The notes under the pieces are model-generated. The model ran no database searches. It was not told where the DNA came from and was given only the letters and a program-made list of their open reading frames with translations. Positions 46,241-55,953 of a stretch of 64,000 nt of DNA are shown here, one piece after another (the first letter of the stretch is position 1; each line of letters begins with the position of its first letter). This DNA comes from Aquanectria penicillioides (Eukaryota > Ascomycota > Sordariomycetes > Hypocreales > Nectriaceae): NCBI GenBank assembly GCA_003415625.1, contig PYIU01000004.1, positions 1,240,001-1,304,000 of the forward strand. The letters are read 5' to 3'. The translations under genes and the position numbers were made by a program.

Positions 46241-48685
46241 TCAAGCAATGTAATCCAAAAACACGGGACCAGTAATCACTTTTCCACCGCCGAACTCCCT
46301 ACCTACAAAGTAGACGGCTTGTTCCTCTCCGGAGACGTGTGTATTCGCTGGGATGCTGAAGTCAGCTTCCACGCGTCTTGGAAGTGGTACGTCGAGGAGT
46401 AGCTCCGCAGACACAAAGAGATCCGCACCACCTTGGACACCCAGCTGCTTCCCTCCGGCTTGACCGGTCTCGCCCCTGGTTGCAATCAAGTCGAATCTCG
46501 GTTGTGGCTCATGAGGGTTGCCATTGAGCACATTTCCAACCTTGATATATCCTCCCAAATGTCCGGTGACGCTAACTAAGGAAGGGGAGTCGGATTCTGA
46601 TGTAAAGAAGACGCCCACACCGTCGAAGTCACCATTAGGACGCGTGTTGAAAACCACTTGCGTCTCGGACACTTGCTTTACAACCTCTCCAGGAGTGTCG
46701 AGGACACCGCCGAAGGGCTGCACATGCGATGCAGTTGCTCCTGAAACGAGAATCGATCCTTGCCAAACCGCTTCACGATATCTGTCATAAAGCCGAGCGC
46801 CTCCCCACCTCACACGAAGTTTCCTTTTGGTCGAATCCGTGGCCTGAACTGATGCCTCCTGTTGGAGATCTCGATGGAATATTCGGCCAGTAGCATCCCA
46901 TCCCTCGATGGATGAAAAGCCACTTGAGACATAAAATCCATACTTGAAATCGATTTTCTCGCCAACCGTTACCGTCAGATCGTCACCTTGACGTTTGTCA
47001 TTAGCGCTGACGAGGCCAACCAAGCGCTCTCCAGTAGTGGCGAAGGTCCTTCGAGCGCGGAGGGCCGTCGCGACATTCTTCCATCCGAGACTCTCGGCCA
47101 AGACGCCAGTCAAACCACCTTTTGTCCGAAAGACTGCAGTTCCCGGTACGCCGCCACCACATCGACCCCGGTGCTCATCCGAGTTAGCTGAGACGCCCAT
47201 CTTCCAACCACGTTTAACGGCGTCACGAAGAAGCCATTCGAATAGGCCCCATGCACTTCCGATCTCAAGAAGCGCTCCAACTTGGGGTGATGCCATGCCA
47301 AGTTGCATTTGCGTCCGCCGACATGGGGAATAAGAAGGTGCGTCTCTGGAGAATGGGCATACGTTGCGTAGACTTCATCCAAGGGCCAGGCTCCAGGAAC
47401 TAATTCGGCTGGTCCATCTTCATTTCACTCAAAGCTCCGCGCAACGTTTCCATTTCTATCAATGGGGAATTCTGGGGTTCCAGTGGCGGGGTCATCAAGG
47501 AAGACAACGTTGTGATCTCCCCCAGCAGCTAAATTGCCACACCATTCTGTGCCAGGGTAAACCACAAATTATCCTTCTAAGTTGACCTTCTTGATTATAT
47601 CAAGAGTCTTATCCCATCGCTGCTTGGGTGATGTTGAAGTCGTTGGCTGTGTACCCAACAACATCAAGGCCAGCGATTTTTTGCGCATATGAGAAATTGT
47701 ACGTGGTAGAATTGGTGCCGACTGTGTCATCAGAGTGAACATGAAGATCCGCAAAGAGAGGGCGAGGGAATGGGAATGATGCATGGGCTGTGATGTAATC
47801 CGATGTGGTGATGATGCGTGAACCTTGCTCATCAAACACTGTTGCCGTGATACTATAGTCGCCGCTTCTTAGCAGAGATGTGATTAACTTGGCGACAGTC
47901 CATCCTTGAGCTAGCAAGCGATGCCGTTCTTCTAGGACGATCTCAGAGTTAGCCTCGTGACTTATGGCAAGGCCAACTTCTAAACCACTAAGGTCTGCCG
48001 TCGCATTTCCCCAGACATCTTCAGCATGTATGTGAATAGGAAATGGGACATCAAGCCCAACCAAACGAGGGGTGTTGATTTTGAGTTTGGCGATAGGTCC
48101 TGGCTTTATCGGAAATGCTATGTCGGGCTTGATTGGCGCGAGTCTCGAGGTCCCAACAGGGTCAATGTACCACCTCATCAAGAAGGCATCCTCGACGAAG
48201 GTCTGCACTCGGGTTCCACGAGACCCCCATCGTCTGTCGCCGATCCGGACGATGATCTTGTCGCCAGGGTTCATGTACCCATCAACAATATCGATGATGA
48301 TTGCCTTTTGAAAAGGCCGCTCACGTCCCTTTTGGTCGAATCTAACAGCCAGGGACTGGACCGTCGCGGGTGTCTAACCAGGATAGAGAGGACCAGGGGT
48401 ATACCCCGCCGAGACGTAATTGTCCTGGTGAGGGCTTGTGGTCTGGAACAGATCCCAGTCTGAATAGAACTTGAATGTGCCCTTGATCTAGGCGCCGTCG
48501 GCAAGGCCGCTGGCACCAACGGTGTATTCAACGATGAGCTCGGTCCATTGGCCGGCGATCAGCGACTTTGTGTTGCATTCGAGAGTTCCAAGAAACGGGA
48601 GAGATTTTGTATAGTCATATATTACAGTCGGAGCGAAATACTGGCCGACCGCCGAGGCCAGCTCACTTTCTGTGAGAGTCTCCAT
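46241..48685 (-). pseudogene. Degraded DUF3604-family gene
   Basis: The family is readable from start (METLTESELASAVGQYFAPT) to end (VITGPVFLDYIA). Recognisable blocks are GASGLADGA, PLFADLHVHSDDTVGTNSTT (the PHP-like DxHxH segment), GLDVVGYTANDFNIT, YPGTEWCG, VYATYAHSPETHLLIPHVGG, GVSANSDEHRGRCGGGVPGT and RWGGARLYDRYREAVW. The reading frame is broken at least six times. There are stops at 48488-48490 (TAG, expected Trp), 48374-48376 (TAG, expected Gln), 47569-47571 (TAA, expected Gln) and 47425-47427 (TGA, expected Trp). Frame changes occur near 47620 and 47270. Three of the four stops fit CpA-to-TpA change, the repeat-induced point mutation signature. DUF3604 proteins are presumed metal-dependent hydrolases of unknown substrate. 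Introns cannot explain the stops because conserved residues surround each one. Confidence 0.85.
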
Positions 48686-49645
48686 GGTCAACAAAAATCC
48701 CCGTGTTCTTGATAGTCTTCGGCAGAGGAGGACAGCAAACTTGTGCTACCTTGAACAGAGCTGAAGTACAAGTACTTTGGTAAGTGCATTTCCTCTTTTG
48801 GACGTCAGGTGGTTTCTCTAAAATGCACCTGTCAGATAATCTAGAAATCTACCTGCCAGTGGAAATAATGGATTAATCTGATTGCATTAAATGCTAAAGC
48901 GATGTCGTCATCGCAGTAAGTCGCACTGCTAGTTAATCAAGCGTGAGTGTGAGGCACAGACATGGCTCGGCCACAACGACCCACTGAGCCCCATACGTCA
49001 GCATTGTCGACGGTTCGTTTTCTGTTTGATCAGTTGACAACACTGCCGTACTAATCCTCATGACAATTGACGCTCCATATTTTGTCACTAATAAAGAAAA
49101 GATCTAGGTATTTTACTGAAAACCTTGGCAATCTTTCCTATTGCAATGTAGCATTGACAGGTTTATCGGGGAACGGGTCGGATTCTATGAGTGTAGTGAT
49201 ATGCCGTGCATGTCCCTGATTAATGTCGCCTCAGGAGATGCGTTCTATCTGATGATAATTGAAGTCATAGAGGAAATTTGAGATGAAAAGATTCATCTCT
49301 TGAGTCATAATGGCAATTCTGCAACTACGTGCTATTCCCTTAGGTGTGCGCTAGGGTAGTCAGATGGAGATCGGATGCATATCCAAGCCAATACTCAATT
49401 AAAGGCTTTGAGCTTCTAGTTAGAAAAAAAATGCTACTCCATATTCTTTGTATTGCGTGCTTGGGCTCAATGGTGTCGCCATGAGGTAAGGATAGTAACA
49501 GGCTTTACAATCCACCTCAATCCCTAGAAGGAGAAGAAGAAACATCACATCACGCTAGACTCCTTAAAAAAAGACTGCAAGTTTCGGCTTGGCACATGTC
49601 CGTTTTGTCCTAGTCAAATGAGTTTGCTGACATTCTCCGTTTCAG
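48686..49645. other. AT-richer, gene-free stretch between two pseudogenes
   Basis: No recognisable coding sequence. The missing N-terminal half of the MFS relic would be expected here but I could not read it, so it is either deleted or mutated beyond recognition. Confidence 0.5.
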
Positions 49646-50359
49646 TTCTCCAATTGGGTCCTTTGGATTCACGTCCTCATCACACTCGGAAACAACGGGC
49701 CGTTCCGCGGATTTGATACCTATGGAGCGACAATCATTAAGAGCTTTGGCTACCGTTCACTGACGAGCAACGCCATGGCTGATGTGGGTCCATTCCTCCA
49801 GGTGCCTGTTTCGTTCGCCTTCAGCTATGTCTCTGACGGATTGTGAGTTATAAACAAGACGAAGCACCGCAAAACGCCTACTAACAAAGTAACTTCAGCA
49901 ATAATCGAGGAGAGACAGTCACAGCCGGTATCAGTCTCCACATGTTTGGTTACATCCTCAACCGCATATTTACGGAACTCACGAGTCGCGGTGTGCGATA
50001 CTTTGGTGTTGTTTGGACCCAGACTTTTGCGTCATTCCCACACCCATTGAACATCACGTGGATGTCATTGGCCTGTAGGGACTCAGAAGAGAGATCCTTG
50101 GAAATGGCTATGTCAGTTTCGCGTAATCTTGATTGGGGAGTAGTGCGCTAACTCGTTGACTGGGATAATCATGAGCGCGAACATGGCGGCCATCTACGGC
50201 GCCCAGCTTTTCCTAGAGGACGATAAACCCCTTTACCGACGCGCCTTCTCATGCAACATTGGCTTGCTAGTGTCTAGGTTGATCTTGGCGATTTTGAGAC
50301 ACGTTTATGAGCGCTTGTGGACTTGGCGGAAAAGATCGGAAGAGAGGGTGAGCAACTAA
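49646..50359 (+). pseudogene. 5'-truncated MFS permease relic (allantoate/vitamin-type, Dal5-like)
   Basis: Three exon-like blocks encode the C-terminal part of an anion:cation symporter MFS protein: 49646-49842 (SNWVLWIHVLITLGNNGPFR, then GFDTYGATIIKSFGYRSLTS), 49899-50111 (NNRGETVTAGISLHMFGYIL, ending SEERSLEMAM) and about 50164-50359 (IIMSANMAAIYGAQLFLEDD, then KPLYRRAFSCNIG). Junction one is canonical (GTGAGT..CAG). At the second junction the donor GTCAGT and a CTAAC-like branch site are present, but the acceptor is GG instead of AG just before GATAATC. The first six helices and any start codon are absent. Dal5-family proteins import allantoate, nicotinate or biotin-type anions. The relic lies next to the decayed DUF3604 gene, so both may have degraded together. 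Confidence 0.7.
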
Positions 50360-52197
50360 ATATGGGCTACTGATAGAGTTGTCGCCATCATAGCCACTAA
50401 AAAGTGAAGACAAAGACAGGCTTATTAACAAATATTACGATGAAGGTTAGATTTACAACATATTGACTCTTTTCTTCTGTTTTGAATTGGCGTTTAGAAG
50501 TCTTTAGACCGCAATCGCCCATTGAGATCTAATCTTAGATCTTGGCATATAGACGATGATGAAAATTGTCCATGAGCACTGCCTGGTCTCTCGCTAGGCT
50601 GGTAGTCAAAGCACCCACATCTTGGCCTTGTATTTTGTCGGCCCTCCGGTCTCGCGTAGGCTAGCGCAGGCGGCTAGCATATCATCTTGGGTATCATCGC
50701 CAAATATCTTAAACCTGCAGCGTTTTCTAGGCATGCCCACTGTCCCTCTCGGCGGTTATGCAGATGGCCACGAGACGCGGTGAAGGATATAGAAATTGAA
50801 ATAAGCAAGATTAAGGAGAGCCGAAGGACAGTTACATTGACGATCATCTTTTCCATATCAATGCAAAGCCACCGAAGCGATGCCCGTCGCAGCAGCTGCA
50901 AGTGGTGGTGACTCCGTGGTCATCCTGCCTGAGCCGTCTGATGCACAGCGTCGAGGCCTCACGCGGACAACGACAATCACACGTTTGGCAGCAAAGTCAT
51001 GTTAGATAACGACCAGAACATGACATTGCGAACCGTTTCTGCGGGAAACCCGGCATCATGGTCAGAGACTACGAACGCGGACAGAGAGACAGCGGTGGTG
51101 ATGAAGCCGTGAGTGAGTGAGTGAGTGTGATGATCAGTGTGATTGATGGTGAATGTGATGGAAACCACAGCGATCCCAGGCCAAATGCCAAGTGACGGAC
51201 ATGCCCCCGCCTACATATACGTAGCCCCTCCCACCTATACCTCCCCTCCCATGCGGCACGCCCAATGCCATGAGGACAAGATGCAACGGGCGCAGCTACA
51301 AACTAAAAATGGACGGTCGGCGCTTCGCACAGGCCAACCGCAGCGCGCAGGGCGGGCATCTGGCCGCTGTGATGAAGCTAAAAAGGCGGACGGCGAGGAT
51401 GAAACGCACCTCTCACACCACATCTCGCAGCCCAGTCGCAGCGAGCACCGCAGCGAGCACCGCAGCGTTGCATGGCTCTAAAAGTGCCGGAGCGGCCAAT
51501 CGAGAGACCGCCAGGGAGCGGCTTGCAGCGGTGGCCCTGCACCGCAACTGCACCCCGTCACTCGCCAGCCAGAAGTTGTGTGGATGTGATCATCTCTCGG
51601 CGCTTGACGAGAGCCTAACTTAAAAGAACCCCGGCCGCCAGAGCCTGCAGGGGTGGCCAAGGAACGCGCCGCGGCCGCCTGATTGGCCATGTCCCTGGTG
51701 ACGGCGCACAAGCTCAGCGCTTCGAGATTCATGCTCGCCAATCATGGCGACGTGCCTTGACAAGACTTGTGAGTCTGCGGACCTTTCTGTGTGTGCTCAA
51801 GTCTGGGCCCTGCCCGAGGGCACATTGGAGATCCAATGGCGAGTGCGGACGGCGTGCCCAGGAAAAAAAAAAAAGCGTCACAGCTCATCCTTGCAGGCGA
51901 GGTTGCAGCGTTGGCTGCCGACAGCCAGACGGATCGCGAGTGCATGCCCGGAGGTGGGGGATTCCGAGATGTAAATAGGTGGCTGTCCTCGACGGGGGCG
52001 GTATTTTGCAAAATGCCCAGTCCGATACATATTGCTAGTCCTGTTTTCGATTCTTATAGGTTTCTGTGAACCCTTCTCTTTCCAATCTCAAAAAGTTTTG
52101 CGATTGCAATCATACGCGTATATCTCAGACAGACGCTCCAAGACACATACACATACATACATTCTCACACACCGCATCGAGAGACGCTCGCACAGTC
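50360..52197. other. Intergenic stretch upstream of the small membrane-protein gene
   Basis: No supported gene. It contains a GTGA repeat at about 51108-51128 and a GCAGCGAGCACC tandem (about 51438-51468). The last few hundred bases include a TACA-rich leader before the start at 52198. Confidence 0.55.
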
Positions 52198-52726
52198 ATG
52201 GCGACGACAACCAACGCCTTCCCTCTGGCTTCAGAGAAGCCCTACGGCACCGATGCCCCGGTAAACGGCAATGACCTGGGTGCGTCAGGAGACAGCTCAG
52301 GGAACTCAGTCACCCTGTCCCAAGGGGGCATGATTGCCATCATTGTCATTGTCGTCGTTGTCATTATCCTCGGATGTATGTTACCAATCTCTCCTTCTCA
52401 CACAGCCGCTGTTTCTACACAAACATAAAGCTAACCCTTGCCTCTCCCCTTCAGCATCCACCGCTACTCTCTTCTTCATCGCCAAGAGGCGCGAATGGAC
52501 CATGAGAGAAACCATCAGAAAATCCGCCCGCAAAGTTGTCACCGCTCTCACCCCGCGCCGAGCCGAGTTCCCGACTTCTGTCAAGGATGGTTCTTCAAAC
52601 CGCCGAGGTCGGTCTCGGATTGACGACGAGGTGCCACCCACCCCACGACTACGTCCCGAGGATGTTGAGAAAGGACTCGCCCAAGCGGAAGCTAAGCGAA
52701 AGGAGAGGAAATGGGGGAGGCAATAA
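52198..52726 (+). CDS. Small single-pass membrane protein, uncharacterised
   Basis: Two exons: 52198-52375 and 52455-52726, giving 149 residues (T|GTATGT..TTCAG|CA, phase consistent). The N-terminal 45 residues are Ser/Gly/Asn-rich. One strong membrane helix follows (residues about 45-68, MIAIIVIVVVVIILGSSTAT), then a basic stop-transfer segment (AKRREWTMRETIRKSARKV). The tail is hydrophilic, with TPRRAEF, RSRIDDEVPPTPRLRPEDVE and a Lys/Arg-rich end. The topology suggests type III (N outside, basic tail in the cytosol). I do not recognise a named family, though similar small proteins are common in filamentous fungi. The start is the first ATG after a TACA-rich leader. Confidence 0.75.
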
Positions 52727-53007
52727 GATTGAAAGAAAAGGAAAATTTAAATAAATAGGAACGCATGCCACGGAACAGAATTGAGACAAGAGCCATATTG
52801 TAGACAGACGGTGTAGTCATGGGAGCGGAAGAATTTGGTAATCTCGGAAGGGAGCTCTTGAATTCGGACAGGATCCGGGTATCATTATGTATAAGTAATC
52901 GACGTGTACCGACTTTCTCATGTTATTTCCAGCAGCCGAGCGTAAAATTTAACAAATGCTTTTTCTTTTCACCACCCAAAGAACCCCAAACGCCCTCCTT
53001 GCCCGTG

Positions 53008-54948
53008 TTAAATCCGCCTGAAGGTGTTGGAGCTCGCGCTTCGTCGATTGCCAGTCCTCTTTTCCCGCGGAGCGGATGCCTCCTCCACTTGCTGCCTCTG
53101 CTTCTTCTTTGACTCCGGGACGAATGTCACTTGTCGTTCGCCCACAATCTCACCCCGGCCCTTGCTGATGCGACCCGACTTCTGGTGCCTCGAACCAAAT
53201 GCAGTATCCCTGACTGCACGGCCGCCGTTGCTGGCCGATGACACCCGCATTACAACATCGTCCTTATCCTTGGCCTTGTTCTGAGAATAAATCGGCTTCT
53301 CGTCGCCGCTGGCCTCTTCGTCAGAATCCTTGCCCTGATAACGAGTACGAGCCGCCGGCTCAGTTGACTGATCCACCATAGTGCTGGGGTTGAGAGCTCG
53401 GAATTCTCCGCTGGTCTCGTCGACCACGAAGGCTTCATCTTCGAAGAGGTTCTTGAATCGATCGTCACCGAGGACTCCGGCTTGAGTATCGACCTCTTCT
53501 CTGTTCTCTTGTTTCTTGAGAATCTTATCGACCAACTTCTGGTTGACCTTGACCTTCTTGGTGCCTCTGATTCTGCTAGAGCGTTCCTTTTCGACCTTCT
53601 CCTTGATACGCTTAGTCCTCTCTTCCTCCCAGACGTAGGGGTTGGCAATGAGCCTAGCCTGCTCGTACAGCTTAGACGCCACAAAGTATCCGTGCATGTA
53701 GGGTCTGAGCAGATTGGTCTTGCCAACCAAATGAGAAAGGCTGAGCTGTTTTAGTTCGGGCAAAGTCAAGAACTTGTAGTTGTCGTAGGTCTCGGTGTGA
53801 ACCTCCTCGGCCATTTCTTCAACCATATTGTCAAGGAATGAGCACCACTTCGGCGACGGCCCAAGCTGCGGGATGAAGAAGGCATGTTGCTGTTTGCCTT
53901 CGTTGGCTGTCAGAATCATGCCCGTGTTCTTACACCATGCCACATCGTTAATATCCACAATTGGTTCCACAGATGTCCATGGGTCGCCAGTCTGCTCATC
54001 CCAGAGCTTGATGATTCGCTTATCCGCAGACATGATCTTCTTCTCCTGGGAAGCTGTGGTCATGTGGATGAGTTTCTGGACGGGGAATCCGTATCCCTGA
54101 TCCTTCTTCAGCAAGGGTACTGGTCGTCGCATGTCGAAGATTTGCATCATGCCAGTAGAAGAGCCAGTGACCAGAGAGAGACCGGAGGGACTGAAGTCGA
54201 GTGCTGTCACTTCGCCATCATGGCCACTGAGGAGCGCCACTCGGGACTTGGATCGTGGGTCCCAGAACTCGACTGTTCCAATCGAGGTTCCAAAAGCAAG
54301 CAGGTTGTGGGTGTTTTCAGCGATGGCGGCGACGTTGACGCTGCCGACGCCGATGCCACCCTGCAGACCACCTCCTGTCATCTCATCATCTCCGCCGACA
54401 TCGACTTGGTATGACTTCATGAAGCGTCCGAGCTCGAGGTTCAGACGGAAAACTTCTCCCTTACCGTCGGCATCTAGACCGACAGCCGGCACGAGGGCCT
54501 CAGTTGACTGGCGGTCATAGACGAGACCGCGGCCGTATCTGGGGAGACGCACTTCGTAATGACATCCCATGGGGGTATGGAACTCGAGTCTTCGGTCGGT
54601 CTGGAGGTGGATTGATTTGGTGTAATCGGAGGAGAGGAGAACGAAGGAGTGGTTCAGAGAGTTGGTGTGGCGAGCAAAGGACAAGGACAACTGAGGAAGG
54701 TTATGAACGTGGATCTGGGGCTTGTAGGTGCCGGTGCTCATGACCCAGTCGCCATCCTCGCTGATTTGGATGCATGTGCTGGCCTCCTCGAACTCGAAGT
54801 CCTGGAGGAGCTCGACTCGATTCTGGTACTCGGCATCGTCCTTCAAGCTTCGCTTGCGGCGACGTGCAAGCCAGTCGGGAAGTGGCCGGGCGGTTGACGC
54901 ACCGGAGATTGTATAGACGGGAACGGTGCCGGGATTGGAGAGCTTCAT
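53008..54948 (-). CDS. ENP2: Nucleolar WD-repeat protein Enp2/NOL10 (SSU processome)
   Basis: Single exon of 646 residues. The start is MKLSNPGTVPVYTISGASTA, then RPLPDWLARRRKRSLKDD, the Enp2/NOL10 signature. A beta-propeller region follows (FEEASTCIQISEDGDWVMST, THNLLAFGTSIGTVEFWDPR, GEVTALDFSPSGLSLVTGSS). Then comes the conserved NUC153-containing C-terminal half (GANLVGKTNLLRP-like LSHLVGKTNLLRPYMHGYFV; YVWEEERTKRIKEKVEKERS) with DDRFKNLFEDEAFVVDETSG, and a basic tail. Enp2 belongs to the 90S pre-ribosome and is needed for 18S rRNA maturation at sites A0-A2 in the nucleolus. Its length is close to that of fungal homologues. It is divergent from MED13, sharing a 1 kb promoter region. Confidence 0.95.
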   Translation of the reverse strand: MKLSNPGTVPVYTISGASTARPLPDWLARRRKRSLKDDAEYQNRVELLQDFEFEEASTCIQISEDGDWVMSTGTYKPQIHVHNLPQLSLSFARHTNSLNHSFVLLSSDYTKSIHLQTDRRLEFHTPMGCHYEVRLPRYGRGLVYDRQSTEALVPAVGLDADGKGEVFRLNLELGRFMKSYQVDVGGDDEMTGGGLQGGIGVGSVNVAAIAENTHNLLAFGTSIGTVEFWDPRSKSRVALLSGHDGEVTALDFSPSGLSLVTGSSTGMMQIFDMRRPVPLLKKDQGYGFPVQKLIHMTTASQEKKIMSADKRIIKLWDEQTGDPWTSVEPIVDINDVAWCKNTGMILTANEGKQQHAFFIPQLGPSPKWCSFLDNMVEEMAEEVHTETYDNYKFLTLPELKQLSLSHLVGKTNLLRPYMHGYFVASKLYEQARLIANPYVWEEERTKRIKEKVEKERSSRIRGTKKVKVNQKLVDKILKKQENREEVDTQAGVLGDDRFKNLFEDEAFVVDETSGEFRALNPSTMVDQSTEPAARTRYQGKDSDEEASGDEKPIYSQNKAKDKDDVVMRVSSASNGGRAVRDTAFGSRHQKSGRISKGRGEIVGERQVTFVPESKKKQRQQVEEASAPREKRTGNRRSASSNTFRRI

Positions 54949-55953
54949 GGCGGCGGTATGGCGATTGGAGCCGCCTGCGAAGTCTTTCCTGTGGTTGTTG
55001 TTTTCACTGCGGCGAGTGTGGTCGCAAAAGCCTTGTCTGGATGTCTAGGGCGAGGCGGCAGAAAAAAAATCAAGGTGAAGAAAAAGTAGCCCAGGCCCCG
55101 CCAGTCGGCGGTGGCCTCGGTGAGCTCGGTGAAGGGTGCCCCGCCGAAGCACGGCGAGTGCTTGCCACGGGCCTCACCGATTGCGGTGGGGGGCTCTAGT
55201 CTCTACATCCAAGCAGCGCGGACTGGCTCGCAAGGCCTCACCGCCCGCAATCGCTGGGCACTCAATAATAAATCGTCGACGCCTTGGCTGGCTTAGCCCC
55301 CCCACCTCCACTACAGCTTCCAGCGCCCCCCGAGCCCGGATTAGATGGACCCCTAAAATCCCGCCCACACCCCTAGAGTTTCCCTCGGAATCCCCTAAAG
55401 TCGCTGCCCAGTCCCCCCGTGCGCCCCATTCTCAGTCTCGGATGACCCAGCCTGGCCCTGGCACCTCCGCGCGACAACCTCCGCCGAATTTACGTCCTTG
55501 ATTTCGCTGACGAACCGTGCCCGCGACAACGCCGCCTCATCACCAAGCTCTCCAGCATCGCATCTGCTTCATGCCAAACGCCTTGGCCCCGTCGCCAGCG
55601 TAGGCCACGCCTTTCGTCTTCGCCTACCGAGTCTTACCTTCATTCGTCATCGACCGGCCGCCAGAAAGAGCCTCCCCGTGGCGCCATCCGCGAGCTACTC
55701 GGCCCAGCTCTCCCGTTCGTGGAGATGGAGTCCGGCAAGCCAGCGTTTTCAACCATCACATTACTTTCTACGATACCTAAGGGCCAGCTGCCGTAGCCCC
55801 GGAGCTGCAGGCTCCCAAGGAGATATAATTCGACGATCAACGTGAACACAACACCCACATCGAGGCTTGCGACCGGCCGTGGTACTTCACGGTACCTCGA
55901 CCCGCATCCTACGGTTGCGACCATCTGTCTGGGGCAGACAACAGGTTGCCGAG
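54949..55953. other. Shared divergent promoter region of ENP2 and MED13
   Basis: About 1 kb between two divergent start codons. It contains C-rich segments (55290-55480). No coding gene is supported. Confidence 0.6.

Noticed and set aside
46241..48685. Functional multi-exon DUF3604 gene
   Set aside because: Stops sit inside conserved motifs (GAWIK, PGQTPATV, EGxFVVYPG, SFEWNEDG) where introns would delete conserved residues.
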